From a virus, in IMG/VR virus record IMGVR_UViG_3300024520_000049, positions 62,001 to 126,000 of that record: 64,000 nt of DNA. One strand, written 5' to 3'. Position 1 is the stretch's first letter. Each line of letters starts with the position of its first letter. A program made the position numbers and the translations under genes. Shown in pieces: positions 40,795 through 50,662 of this stretch. The notes beneath the pieces are model-generated. The model saw nothing but the letters and a program-made list of their open reading frames with translations, did not search any database and had not been told where the DNA came from.

Positions 40795-42636
40795 ATGGCG
40801 AGAAAACACATAAAGTTCGAAGACAGATCCATCTGCTACGACAAAGACTTCCTTACTGTGACCCCGTTCAAGGGTGAGGGTAAACGAGATCTGCTGGTTA
40901 TGATGGATGATGACGGGGAAGCAGTGTCGCTCTCCTCCTTCAAAGAGGTTGCAGTCAGTCGGGCCCAGTTCCGGCCTGCCGCGGTTGATCCGAATCTGAC
41001 CGTGCAGGTTGCCAACTCCCGATCGCACACAAATCGGTACATTTTGGTGGCGAGAGTCACCGAAAACGACAAAGGCACAGTACGGGCTATTTTCTCAAGT
41101 AGCGCCGACGATGTGCCCACGCTCCTTGTGTCCTCAGCGGAGGAGTGCTTTAACGCGCTGGACCCCGGCGCGTGTGTGATTATAAAGAGGGGCTCGTACG
41201 ACGCTGCGCTGGAGTGGCGCCCACTCCACACACTTGGGGCATATAAGGCCACAGCCGCGAGCCGCCGCACGCGCCGCACGGCGTACCAAAAAGGCCTTGG
41301 CGAGATCCGAAAAACGTACTTCGATGGGTTCGTTAGTGGAGCTATACCGGAGATCTTCATTGGGATATTTTCAGTGAGGGGGAAGGTGTTCACGTACTCT
41401 GACACGACTATCGAGGTGGGCCGCTGGGCCGCAATGATGGACGCGCTTAATGCGGTAGGTGCGCACACAAACGACAACAGAGCTCGCCTGGGCCTGGTCC
41501 CGTTTGAGTCTTGGATACACACGATCATACGAGCCGTTCCTGACAATGTTGCGGTAATTATCAACAAAGTCCGTGTGACTTTGTCCTCTAAACTCACAAA
41601 CGCGGCATCTCCAGCCACGCTGTGGTACGTGAACGGTAAGAAGATCTCAGCCCCAGACGTTGATGCTGTTCTTGCTCAGGCTACGTGTTTCGGGGGTGAC
41701 CAAAAAGGATACGACGACTTCGTTAAGAGTGTGTCACGAGTATCCATGAAGTTTCACCGCCTTGTAGCGTCAGGCATGGCCTTTAAGTCCACAGTGGCTA
41801 AGGCGGTAGGGGAGGGCATCAAGTCCGCTGTTATGTGCGACCGTGCTCTGCCAGCAAACAACAACATGCCGTCTACGGTCAACGTGGACGTAAGTATGAT
41901 GTTCCCCGTACGCAAGAAACCCGGGAAACGCTCCGAGGTGCGCATTGCTGGCGCTTGGCGGAAGATCACAAATATTGACACGCTGGCGCGTCGTTCGGGT
42001 GAGAAGTCTTACAGCCATGGTCGGCGGTATCCGGTGTTTTCGGGCATGGACGAAATCACGAAAACGCAAAGGACGCTGCTCAATCACCTGGTTCTTCTAG
42101 ATAATTGGATCGAAGATGAAGATCAAATTATCCCCCGCTCTTGGACGACATTTGGGCAGGATGCTTATCGTGGTGGCGTGGGTTTTTACAATCTGCGGCC
42201 AGGACACTTAGATGATATCAAACGGGTCGTCGGGCAGTTCGAGACCTCAGTTGCAGACTCGTTCCGGGAGCAATACCATGCATTGCGAAAGTCCAGAGAG
42301 CTCCTGGGCCGGGTAATCGAACAGGAGCGGGTGGTTGTAACTCAGAAAGACGCCGAGGTTTATTACGACGTCACCGGATCAAGTGGGCTGGTGTACCGGG
42401 TCAAGGAAAGTTCCGGAGCGACCATAATCAAAAGCACTGGCGCCCATCTGTGCGTCGTCAACGGGCACGGTAATGACATTGCAGGGTATGACTACATCGT
42501 GTCCCTGATCAGTGCTTTACGCCATGACCTGATGACCGCGAACAAAATACACACAGTGAAGAACGCCCTGGCCCGAAAGGCGAAGGACGAGGAGAAAGAG
42601 CTTCTCAACAGGCAGAAGCAAAGAGCTGCCTCGTGA
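40795..42636 (+). CDS. large unknown protein linked to the ubiquitin-like cluster
   Basis: 613 aa from ATG 40795 (RBS AGGAGG, 10 bp after the E1 stop). No recognised domain. It has a compact N-terminal part (EDRSICYDKDFLTVTP, DLLVMMDDDGEAV), a long alpha/beta middle and a helical, charged C-terminal end (KAKDEEKELLNRQKQ). The strong RBS and tight spacing suggest co-expression with the modifier, protease and E1. It might be a target, ligase-like factor or unrelated; nothing in the sequence decides. Confidence 0.5.
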   Translation: MARKHIKFEDRSICYDKDFLTVTPFKGEGKRDLLVMMDDDGEAVSLSSFKEVAVSRAQFRPAAVDPNLTVQVANSRSHTNRYILVARVTENDKGTVRAIFSSSADDVPTLLVSSAEECFNALDPGACVIIKRGSYDAALEWRPLHTLGAYKATAASRRTRRTAYQKGLGEIRKTYFDGFVSGAIPEIFIGIFSVRGKVFTYSDTTIEVGRWAAMMDALNAVGAHTNDNRARLGLVPFESWIHTIIRAVPDNVAVIINKVRVTLSSKLTNAASPATLWYVNGKKISAPDVDAVLAQATCFGGDQKGYDDFVKSVSRVSMKFHRLVASGMAFKSTVAKAVGEGIKSAVMCDRALPANNNMPSTVNVDVSMMFPVRKKPGKRSEVRIAGAWRKITNIDTLARRSGEKSYSHGRRYPVFSGMDEITKTQRTLLNHLVLLDNWIEDEDQIIPRSWTTFGQDAYRGGVGFYNLRPGHLDDIKRVVGQFETSVADSFREQYHALRKSRELLGRVIEQERVVVTQKDAEVYYDVTGSSGLVYRVKESSGATIIKSTGAHLCVVNGHGNDIAGYDYIVSLISALRHDLMTANKIHTVKNALARKAKDEEKELLNRQKQRAAS

Positions 42637-42642
42637 CGCGGC

Positions 42643-42684
42643 GCAAGTCGGATTCCTTGCCTGTGAGCAAGTGGTCCGACTTGC
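42643..42684 (+). other. long imperfect hairpin between genes
   Basis: GCAAGTCGGA (42643-42652) and TCCGACTTGC (42675-42684) form a 10-bp stem with an inner CTTGC/GCAAG pair. The T-tract is poor (ATCTTCTCC), so it could be a weak terminator or an mRNA-stabilising structure before the gene at 42718. Confidence 0.55.
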
Positions 42685-42717
42685 ATCTTCTCCATTGTTA
42701 GAGTAGATTTTGGTACT

Positions 42718-43170
42718 ATGAAGGAAGCGAAATTCACAATTGAATTTATCACACACTGTCTCGCTGTCAGCAGTGGGAGCAAAAAAGATTCCTGTGAGTA
42801 CTTTGACAGAGATAGTAAAGACCGTATTATTTGGAAGCAGTCTTGGTGGTACACTGCGCTGAATAGTACAATTTCGATGTATAAGATCCGCGGCGTTAAG
42901 CCTAACGATTTTAACATTTCGCTCTTAGTAGAAGCAAAAGTCCAAATCTTCAAGCGTAGGTATGGACAAAACGGATTCCGCAAGCACGAGGCCATAATGC
43001 CAGGAACACGGGTCACGTTCAATGCAGTAGTAGCAGATAATGTTACGGAGTCCACCCTCACACACATCCTGGAAAAAATGGGAGACTATGTCGGCGTCAG
43101 CCCTTACGGCCACAATCTCGGATATGGAAAATTCGTGGTCATTGACGTTGAACTTGCTCCAATGAGCTAA
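42718..43170 (+). CDS. hypothetical protein, RAMP-like C-terminal pattern
   Basis: 150 aa. The C-terminal half (GTRVTFNAVVADNVTESTLTH, then ILEKMGDYVGVSPYGHNLGYGKFVV) has a strand-helix layout with a glycine-rich G-x-G-x-F loop that recalls RAMP/ferredoxin-like RNA-binding proteins and a common phage protein of unknown role. The match is weak and could be chance. It lies between the unknown 613-aa gene and the UvsW-like helicase. Confidence 0.45.
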   Translation: MKEAKFTIEFITHCLAVSSGSKKDSCEYFDRDSKDRIIWKQSWWYTALNSTISMYKIRGVKPNDFNISLLVEAKVQIFKRRYGQNGFRKHEAIMPGTRVTFNAVVADNVTESTLTHILEKMGDYVGVSPYGHNLGYGKFVVIDVELAPMS

Positions 43171-43205
43171 TTACGAAACGCGCAAACAACAACCGGTAGA
43201 CAAGT

Positions 43206-44714
43206 ATGATTAACGTCCACATTGGGGACTCCTATGTCCTCGTCACCCCCCACGTGCCAGAAGATATTAAGCGAGTGCTTACATATTGGCACCGTAGTTT
43301 GAAGTATGACGAAGAGCAGCACCAACGGATCGCAAAGGGCGAATCTCGCCGACTCTTCACCTATAACATGGGCATCGACCCCACAACCAACGTGCTCGGA
43401 GAGCAATTGGTAACCTTCCCCGGCTTAGCCAATAAAATTATGGCCAAGCTCCGCAGCACACAGACACCGTTCAAGGTGCTGGACCAAAGAACCCCGCGCC
43501 CGCCGTACGACCTGAAGAAGGCCTTCTCACGGTTACGAGATTATCAGCACCACTGCGTACATGACGCGCTGTGGGCCGGCGGCGGCATCATCTCCTGCCC
43601 AACAGGCTGGGGGAAAACTCACGTTATGGGGGCGCTGATTCGCGCCCACGATCGTGACGATATGGCTCTACGCAACACACCTATGACAGTGGTCATCACT
43701 CCCGGGGTGGACCTTGCAAAAAAGAACTACAGGGATCTGGCAGAGGATATTCTACCAGATCGCGACGTGGGGCTTATTTGTACGGGCGCAAAGCGGTACT
43801 CCGACGACGTACAAGTCGTCACTCCTGATAGCCTTCACAAGGTTAACCTCAAAGAGTGTGGCCTACTTATTTACGACGAGGTCCATACTCTGACAGAGAA
43901 GCGCGCCGAGAGGGTGATGGAAGCTACTCACGCCATGAGGTATGGAGTAAGCGCCACACCGTCGGGACGCTTTGATGGCGCGGACCTGATGACTGAAGGT
44001 GTCTTCGGTCCGGTGGTGTACCATCGTACCTACCAAGAAGCTATCGAAGACGAGGCGGTTGTCCCGATCCGGGTCTACTGGGTAGAGGTACCCCCGCCAG
44101 ACGGCTGGCTGAGCTGCAGGTCCAAAGATGCCACCTACCGGCACGGTGTTTGGCGCTATGCGCCGATGCATCAAACTGTTAGCGACATATGGAACAAGAT
44201 CCCTGATGACATGCAGACCTTAGGCATTGTCGACAAGATCGAACACATGAACCGGCTGGCCCCGTTCCTAGACGGGACGACCATGGTTCACGCTGAGACG
44301 TCAGCGGCAGCACTGACGAAGAAACGCTTCGCCAATATCTCTGCAGTGTCAAAGAAAGAGCGTGAGGCCGTGTACAAGAAAATGGAGAGCGGTGCGCTGA
44401 AACGCACTGTGAGCAGCGGGATCTATCGGACGGGTGTGAACTTTCCCAAGCTAACTGTGTTGGTGAACTTGGCCGGTATGGGTAGTGAAATCATTGCGGG
44501 GCAGTTACCTGGGCGGGCCAGTCGAAATATTGAAGGTAAAGAATGTGCCTTCCTCATCGATTTCTGGCGGCCCTGGGATATAGTTGTCAAGGAAGATTTA
44601 ACCTCCAAACCCAGCTTCATCTTCAGAGATGATATGAAGCGCGAGCAGATGTACGCTGCTCTTGGCTTTGAACAGCAGTGGGTAGGCTCAGACCTATCAA
44701 AGGTGGTATTTTAG
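43206..44714 (+). CDS. uvsW: SF2 helicase, UvsW-like
   Basis: 502 aa. Superfamily-2 motifs in order: Walker A CPTGWGKT (131-138), YDEVH (Walker B, D224-H227), SATPSG (248-253) and a late QLPGRASRN motif VI. UvsW-type helicases unwind D-loops and branched DNA and control recombination-dependent replication. The stop overlaps the next gene as TAGTG. Confidence 0.85.
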   Translation: MINVHIGDSYVLVTPHVPEDIKRVLTYWHRSLKYDEEQHQRIAKGESRRLFTYNMGIDPTTNVLGEQLVTFPGLANKIMAKLRSTQTPFKVLDQRTPRPPYDLKKAFSRLRDYQHHCVHDALWAGGGIISCPTGWGKTHVMGALIRAHDRDDMALRNTPMTVVITPGVDLAKKNYRDLAEDILPDRDVGLICTGAKRYSDDVQVVTPDSLHKVNLKECGLLIYDEVHTLTEKRAERVMEATHAMRYGVSATPSGRFDGADLMTEGVFGPVVYHRTYQEAIEDEAVVPIRVYWVEVPPPDGWLSCRSKDATYRHGVWRYAPMHQTVSDIWNKIPDDMQTLGIVDKIEHMNRLAPFLDGTTMVHAETSAAALTKKRFANISAVSKKEREAVYKKMESGALKRTVSSGIYRTGVNFPKLTVLVNLAGMGSEIIAGQLPGRASRNIEGKECAFLIDFWRPWDIVVKEDLTSKPSFIFRDDMKREQMYAALGFEQQWVGSDLSKVVF

Positions 44715-45310
44715 TGCCCTCACACGACATCGCAGATATTGCTGTACAGATCTACCGGTGCTACAAAATACAGGCCGGGTACTACGGCAGCCAGTACACG
44801 TGGCCTTTTAAGAGGCACGAAAGAATCTGGACAGCCTCTGCTGAGGTTGTTGCAGATAATCAGTTCGATGTGGAGAAGTTTGTGCAAGCACAGTTTCTCT
44901 GCGTAGACCCCGCGGACCGGCGCACAGCGTCACCGCCAATCCTTTTACCCAGCAGGACCTTAGCCGCTGACCGCTATCGGAGATCTTTCCCGAAGCAGCA
45001 GCAGAGTTCTGGTGGCGACCTCGCAAAATTTTTTGTAGGTATGCGTGGTACGCTAGCGCGTCTGGCACGTTACTACATCCCCAAACACCATTCTGATGTG
45101 TCCGCACTTCTGGAGCAGCCTGAGTACAGTTTCACAGCCTGGTTCCGGATACTGTCTGCACCAAACCCGAGTCCGAGAATGTATCGGATGTACCTGGAGG
45201 ATGCGATAGGGGAACTCGCAGACAATCAGGAGTTACGAACCTATTTGGAGGAAAACAGTGAGCGATATGGTTTCGACCTCAAGCGGCTGGAGCGGAACAT
45301 TCTTCGATAA
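44714..45310 (+). CDS. hypothetical, overlaps the DnaB-like helicase
   Basis: 198 aa from a GTG at 44714 that overlaps the helicase stop. Trp/Tyr-rich N-terminus (IQAGYYGSQYTWPFKRHERIW) and helical remainder with a charged end. It overlaps the next gene by 53 bp. A loader or adaptor for the replicative helicase is an obvious possibility but is based only on position. Confidence 0.5.
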   Translation: MPSHDIADIAVQIYRCYKIQAGYYGSQYTWPFKRHERIWTASAEVVADNQFDVEKFVQAQFLCVDPADRRTASPPILLPSRTLAADRYRRSFPKQQQSSGGDLAKFFVGMRGTLARLARYYIPKHHSDVSALLEQPEYSFTAWFRILSAPNPSPRMYRMYLEDAIGELADNQELRTYLEENSERYGFDLKRLERNILR

Positions 45311-46853
45311 GAACTTCCAGTTTCAACTACTTCGACATCTACGATTCTCTGAGGAGTTGTTAGATAGGGCCAGCAAGATCTTGGATCTCGCTGACTTTGA
45401 CCTACCTATATGTCAGATCCTGTGGGAGGCGCTGTTTACCTACTGGACCACGTATCATGAGCTTCCGACCAACGACACGTTGGAGCGGATGATCCTGAAA
45501 ATCAACGACAACCATCATGGCGAGTTCCGCTCGCTGTTGGTGCCAGAAGAGCGGGCTGGACTTGCTAACCTGATGGCGTTTGTCCACAACCCGGCGGGTT
45601 CCGAGCTCACGGTGGGGTTCTTCAAAAACGAGCTCCCCAACTTCATTCGCTGGGTTCGATCCGCAAAGTTGATCGGCCGCGAACAGGAATCGCTGGTCAA
45701 TGGCCAAGCGCCCTCCCTCCCCACACTGATGACAGAGCTAGAGGTGCTGCATCGGATGGGCCTTGCTGAAGATGAGGAATCCGGCTTCACAACACTGCAA
45801 ACTGATGACGGCATGATGCCGACACCAGATGACAGCTGCCGAGTCTCCTTGGGCTGCACTCGCCTTAATTTGATGTATGATGGCGGCGCGAAGCCTGGCG
45901 ACCTATGTATGGTCACAGCGTGTACTGGGGTGGGCAAGACAGTTGCCCTTCTGAACTTCTGCCTGTCCGGTGTGTACGACGGCCACCGGGGGCTGTTCCT
46001 ATCCTTGGAGCTGCGAGGCTCTGGTAAGGGTAATCAGATCTGCTCGCGTTTTGCAGCCATGGCTGGGTGCATAGCGGGGGAGACGATCAAACGGCCCATG
46101 ACCACGTGGACCAAAGAAGAGCGAGCACGTCTCGCAGCAGCAAAGCATCCGGACAATCCCGTCAGCTCTCTGGCGACGTTTAAGGATTGCTCCAAGCGGG
46201 CGATAGAGCTTCGCGACATTGACCGTATTATCGGGGAGTGGAAGCAGCATGTCGTGGAGATTGACGGAGATGATGAGCGGTGCAGAGTTGTCTGCGTTGA
46301 TTATCTAGACTCAATTAACTTCCCGCTGTCCAAAACGGGGTCAGAGTGGAACCAGAGAGATGACTACATGAAAGAGTTCAAGCGTATTGCCGAACGTCAT
46401 GGTGTGGTTATATGGACAGCGGCGCAGGGTAATCGTGACGCTTTGAAGAAGTCCGTCTTGGACCTAGGCGACACCGCTGGTGGTCTGCACAAGCACAACT
46501 CCATGGACATCAGTATCTCTTTGGCTCTTCCCCGCGAAGAGCGGCTGTCCAGCGCACGGTATGAGGAGGCCCTGGAAGAGAATCCAGATGCAATCCTGCA
46601 AGGGTCGGACTTCCGTACCCTCGTCGTGGGTACACTGAAGTACCGCGAAGGTAATGACAAAGTACTATCTGTCGTGCAAGGCCCAAATCTACGGCTCTAC
46701 GACACACGGAGTGATTACGCTCGGCATGACCATGCTGTTGGAGAGCTAGTTGAGAGAAAATATGATGGTCGTGATATGTATAAAGCAGGCGCGCTCAGCG
46801 GGTCTGTGGTTATCGACGTTGTTGAGGAACAAAACTTATTAGGTGCGCCATGA
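45258..46853 (+). CDS. DnaB-like replicative helicase
   Basis: 531 aa, GTG start with GGAGGA upstream; an ATG at 45267 is the alternative. The N-terminal part is helical. The RecA-like motor carries Walker A TGVGKT (223-228), Walker B VVCVDYLDS (D348) and the AAQGN sensor segment. This is the layout of SF4 replicative helicases that unwind the fork with primase. Follows UvsW-like and precedes the primase with an ATGA overlap. Confidence 0.85.
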   Translation: MSDMVSTSSGWSGTFFDKNFQFQLLRHLRFSEELLDRASKILDLADFDLPICQILWEALFTYWTTYHELPTNDTLERMILKINDNHHGEFRSLLVPEERAGLANLMAFVHNPAGSELTVGFFKNELPNFIRWVRSAKLIGREQESLVNGQAPSLPTLMTELEVLHRMGLAEDEESGFTTLQTDDGMMPTPDDSCRVSLGCTRLNLMYDGGAKPGDLCMVTACTGVGKTVALLNFCLSGVYDGHRGLFLSLELRGSGKGNQICSRFAAMAGCIAGETIKRPMTTWTKEERARLAAAKHPDNPVSSLATFKDCSKRAIELRDIDRIIGEWKQHVVEIDGDDERCRVVCVDYLDSINFPLSKTGSEWNQRDDYMKEFKRIAERHGVVIWTAAQGNRDALKKSVLDLGDTAGGLHKHNSMDISISLALPREERLSSARYEEALEENPDAILQGSDFRTLVVGTLKYREGNDKVLSVVQGPNLRLYDTRSDYARHDHAVGELVERKYDGRDMYKAGALSGSVVIDVVEEQNLLGAP

Positions 46854-47863
46854 CATTTGAAGCAGCCATACGGGCCAGGTTCGGCTCGAAGTACCGGCGT
46901 TCACGCGGCCGAAACGGCGTGGAGTTCAAGGTGTGCTGCCCGTTCTGTCTACGGTACGGCAAGACACCTGATAAGTCCTACAAGCTGTATATAAATCCCA
47001 CGTTCCGTGGTGGTGTGTACAACTGCTACCGGTGCCCGGCCTCGGGTACGGTTGGTGAGCTCTTGGGGAAGATCAACGGCGAGGAGGTAGCGGTGCAGAA
47101 GAAAGAGGCGCCGCTACCTACAAACGTCGCCCCTCCAGGGCAGATGGTGGATCTGACGCAGCTGGAGGCGGACCATCCAGCGATCGCCTACCTCACGCGG
47201 AGACGTTCTCGCGTGTTCGACCCCGCCTACATGTCATATTATTTCGGCGTGCAGTATTGCGCCGTCGGGCAGCGTTTCGGCAATGAGGTCGACTTCCTGT
47301 TTGACACTACCAACACGCTCATCTTCCCTGTGTACATGTTCGGCGACCTTGTAGGGTGGCAGGCACGTATGCTTGACGAGCCAGAGTCTCTGACGGATGA
47401 ATTCCTGGAGATGAAAAGGTTCCCTAAGAATGAGGACGGGGAGTGGATACTCCCTCCAAAATATTACACGTCGCCCGGGTTCCCGAAAGGGCGGGTGATC
47501 TACAACTTCGATTTGGCGCGCCGGCATGAGGTTGGCGTGGTCAGCGAAGGAACTTTCGACGTTGCGGCCATCGGCACGCCCGGTATGGCGACGCTGGGCA
47601 AAGGGATCACAGAGTACCAAGCACGGCTGCTGAAGACCTACTTCAACAAAGTCGTTGTGGCTCTGGATCCGGACGCCAGTAAAGAGTCGAGTGCGATCGT
47701 TGCAAACCTTCGCATGTCTATTGATGTTTACGAGATGGAGCTGGGCGAACAAGACCCAGGCGACATGCTCACAGATGATATCTGGAAAAACATCAGTAGC
47801 GGCCTTGAGCGGCGGCGCCTGTCGCAACAAGCGCACAACCCCCCAACCTCGGTGTATAATTAA
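46850..47863 (+). CDS. DnaG-like primase (zinc finger + TOPRIM)
   Basis: 337 aa, ATGA overlap with the DnaB-like gene. CHC2-type zinc site CPFC (30-33) and CYRC (59-62), then TOPRIM residues VVSEGTFDVAA (E233) and VVALDPDAS (D273, D275). It synthesises RNA primers at the fork. Its stop is directly next to the polymerase start. Confidence 0.88.
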   Translation: MTFEAAIRARFGSKYRRSRGRNGVEFKVCCPFCLRYGKTPDKSYKLYINPTFRGGVYNCYRCPASGTVGELLGKINGEEVAVQKKEAPLPTNVAPPGQMVDLTQLEADHPAIAYLTRRRSRVFDPAYMSYYFGVQYCAVGQRFGNEVDFLFDTTNTLIFPVYMFGDLVGWQARMLDEPESLTDEFLEMKRFPKNEDGEWILPPKYYTSPGFPKGRVIYNFDLARRHEVGVVSEGTFDVAAIGTPGMATLGKGITEYQARLLKTYFNKVVVALDPDASKESSAIVANLRMSIDVYEMELGEQDPGDMLTDDIWKNISSGLERRRLSQQAHNPPTSVYN

Positions 47864-50650
47864 ATGGGTACAGTAAACTTTGAGTTGATAAGTAATTACA
47901 AAAAATTGCCCGATCCAGGACCCGCGCCGTCACGAGCTGGTGATGTTGACGGAGTCCGGTGGATAGGCTACACGCACCTCCCGGTAGAGGGGGCGCGCAC
48001 AATAATGTTCGTAGGGCAGAATCCTGCCCGCGATGAGCTGCGTATGCAGGCCCCCTTCATAGGGCCCGCGTCCCAGCTTCTGCTGGGGGAGGTCAAGAAA
48101 TTAGGCCTCAGCAACTACACCACACATTTCACCTATGCTGTGAAGTATGGCACTAAAGATTTCGGCACGCCCAAAGTGTCCGACATCCGCGCCTGCCAGA
48201 AAGCGCTGTATGATGAAATCTATATGGTACAGCCGGACGTGATCGTACCGTTAGGCGCGTCTGCGCTGCGAGCTGTAGCTGGTAGCAAGTACAAGATATC
48301 AGCTTACCGCGGGGCCGCGTTTGAGCTGGACTACCTGCCAGGCATAAAGGTCGTGCCGACTTGGCATCCTTCTTACATCATGCGGAATGTTGAGCACCTT
48401 GACGCGTTCCGGGAAGACCTCGCCAATGCACTCACAGTTCTTGGTGGGGGCGTGTTAAAAAGCGGGGAGGTTGGAGAGTATGATCTGATCACCAACCCTA
48501 TGGAGCTGCAAGAGTTCTTGCTCAAGCTCGTAGACGCGGATAAAGATCAGCCGTTCATAAGAATAGCTGTTGACTGCGAGTGGCACGGATCAGAAGCTCT
48601 GCGCAATGACGGGTATTTGCGGCTGATCCAAATGACTGGCGCGGGTGGTGCGCTGACAGGCGTTATCAGGCTGTACCCTGAGGGCTCGCCAGACCGTCCG
48701 GTCGAACCCATGATACATTACCCTGACTGCATCAGCGTCACTGACACGGTGGATATCCTAAACCAGTTCTTGGGCGCCATGGGGTCGCGGGTTGGCATCG
48801 TAGGCCACAATGTGAAGGCTGACGGTATGTGGCTCTTGCACTATGGTGTGGACATCCGCCCGCATGTGTTTTACGACACCATGCTGGCGGAGCACCTCAT
48901 CTCGAATCTAGGACCATTCGGCCTATCAGAATTGACGCTGAAATACACGGACATGGGCAGGTACGATCTGCCTGTGATCGACTTCACCCGAGAACACCCG
49001 GAACTGATCGAAGGGGGCTACGGCTTCATACCGGACGATCTTCTGCTCCCGTACGCGGCAGGAGATACGATGGCGACGTTCAGAGTGATGGAGGCGCAAA
49101 AGGAGGCCATCCAGCGCTGTCTGGTTCCGCGGGGGCTACAAGGTCAGTACCCGTCGCTCCTCGCGGCCACGGTACGGCTGGGCTCCCACCTCTATGAGCT
49201 GGAGCGGACCGGCATACCCATAGATTTGGTGCGCCTGGAAGAGCTAACAGCTGCCTATAACAACAAGCACCGGCAGCTGGTGAGCCAGATGCAGGCCATG
49301 GCGGCCGAGATGGGCTGGCTAGAGTTTAATCCGGGGTCAACGTTGCAGGTCCGAAATCTGCTCTTCAATACTAAAGAACACAATGGCCTGGGTTTAACCC
49401 CGGTAAAAAGTACAGGCAAGCGTTCAAAATCCTGGGAATGGGTAATGAGCCAATCCCCCGCCAAGCAGGCAGAGTACAACGCGTCCACGGACAAGGCCAC
49501 ACTTGAGCTGCTGGAAGAATATCACCCAATGGTTCGGCATCTGCTGAACATACGACGAGTTGATGTGATCTGTAAGAACTTCCTTAGAGAAGATAAGACA
49601 GGCGGCATACCCGGCAACATCTATGCGGACGGGCGCATCCACCCAGGCTTCGGCCAGCTGACAGACACTGGCCGGCTCAATAGCCGCAACCCGAATGTCC
49701 AGAACTGGCCGAAAGCCAGCGAAGGCTACATCGCTGAAATATTCTCGGGGGAAGAGGCCCCGAAGTCGCTGCGGTCTATTATTCTGGAAACCTTGCCAGG
49801 ATGGGTGATCATTGAGGCGGACTTCAAGCAGGCTGAGTTGTTTGTTCTTGGGGGCATGGCAGATGATCTGGTCATGCTCTCTGCACTAAACACACCTGGG
49901 AAGGATCTTCACGACATTACAGCGGTGGACTCATTCGGTCTGCAAGTGTTTATGCCAGACGGCTCTGCTGTTGACGATAATGCCATGCTGGCCCTTGCGG
50001 CCACAGACATGGACGCATTCGTGAAGTTGCAGAAATCGTTGGTTTATGTAGACCCTAAAGGTAAGAGGATGACCAGAGATGAGTTCAAATCTACCATCAG
50101 GGTATCGGCGAAAGCCATCAACTTCGGTATACCTTACGGACGTGGTGCAGGCGCAATTGCTATGCAGGTAAATGCCACCACGGGCCTTGGAGTAACGAAA
50201 GAAGAAATCCAGATAGGTCTGGATGGGTGGAAATCCACCTACAAAGTGGCGTGGGCGTGCATGGTGAGATATCAAACCGACGCAAACACGCTGGGTTATG
50301 TTGAGAGTCCGTGGGGGCGCCGTCGGCACTTCCGCAAAGCTACGAACAGAGCAGAAGAGGGTGCGAATGCGCGCGAGGCTGCTAACTTCCCTATCCAGTC
50401 GACTGTTGCCGATACAATGGCGATCGCTGCAGACCGGCTGAGTAACATACGACAGAGGGAGGGCCTGAGTTTTAGGCTCTTCAATCAAGTACACGATGCG
50501 TTCCTATTCGCCCTCCCCGAGGGTGAAGTAGAAGCGACGACCAAAGCGATTCACGAAGGTATGGGCGGCATTGACATCCCGATGCCGTCTGGGAAGCCTC
50601 TACGCCTTGAGATAGACGTAGATGTGTTCACTAGATGGGGTGAAAAGTAA
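47864..50650 (+). CDS. family A DNA polymerase fused to a uracil-DNA glycosylase domain
   Basis: 928 aa. Residues about 30-210 form a UDG family 4-type domain: VGQNPARDELRMQAPFIGPA (50-69) and WHPSYIM (H168). A 3'-5' exonuclease follows, with AVDCEWHG (D237) and VGHNVKADG. The polymerase carries motif A EADFKQAEL (D653), motif B KAINFGIPYGRG (from 750) and motif C QVHDAF (D878). UDG-PolA fusions are known in phages such as SPO1. It copies DNA and may excise or check uracil in it. Starts right after the primase stop. Confidence 0.9.
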   Translation: MGTVNFELISNYKKLPDPGPAPSRAGDVDGVRWIGYTHLPVEGARTIMFVGQNPARDELRMQAPFIGPASQLLLGEVKKLGLSNYTTHFTYAVKYGTKDFGTPKVSDIRACQKALYDEIYMVQPDVIVPLGASALRAVAGSKYKISAYRGAAFELDYLPGIKVVPTWHPSYIMRNVEHLDAFREDLANALTVLGGGVLKSGEVGEYDLITNPMELQEFLLKLVDADKDQPFIRIAVDCEWHGSEALRNDGYLRLIQMTGAGGALTGVIRLYPEGSPDRPVEPMIHYPDCISVTDTVDILNQFLGAMGSRVGIVGHNVKADGMWLLHYGVDIRPHVFYDTMLAEHLISNLGPFGLSELTLKYTDMGRYDLPVIDFTREHPELIEGGYGFIPDDLLLPYAAGDTMATFRVMEAQKEAIQRCLVPRGLQGQYPSLLAATVRLGSHLYELERTGIPIDLVRLEELTAAYNNKHRQLVSQMQAMAAEMGWLEFNPGSTLQVRNLLFNTKEHNGLGLTPVKSTGKRSKSWEWVMSQSPAKQAEYNASTDKATLELLEEYHPMVRHLLNIRRVDVICKNFLREDKTGGIPGNIYADGRIHPGFGQLTDTGRLNSRNPNVQNWPKASEGYIAEIFSGEEAPKSLRSIILETLPGWVIIEADFKQAELFVLGGMADDLVMLSALNTPGKDLHDITAVDSFGLQVFMPDGSAVDDNAMLALAATDMDAFVKLQKSLVYVDPKGKRMTRDEFKSTIRVSAKAINFGIPYGRGAGAIAMQVNATTGLGVTKEEIQIGLDGWKSTYKVAWACMVRYQTDANTLGYVESPWGRRRHFRKATNRAEEGANAREAANFPIQSTVADTMAIAADRLSNIRQREGLSFRLFNQVHDAFLFALPEGEVEATTKAIHEGMGGIDIPMPSGKPLRLEIDVDVFTRWGEK

Positions 50651-50662
50651 AAGGAGAAATCA

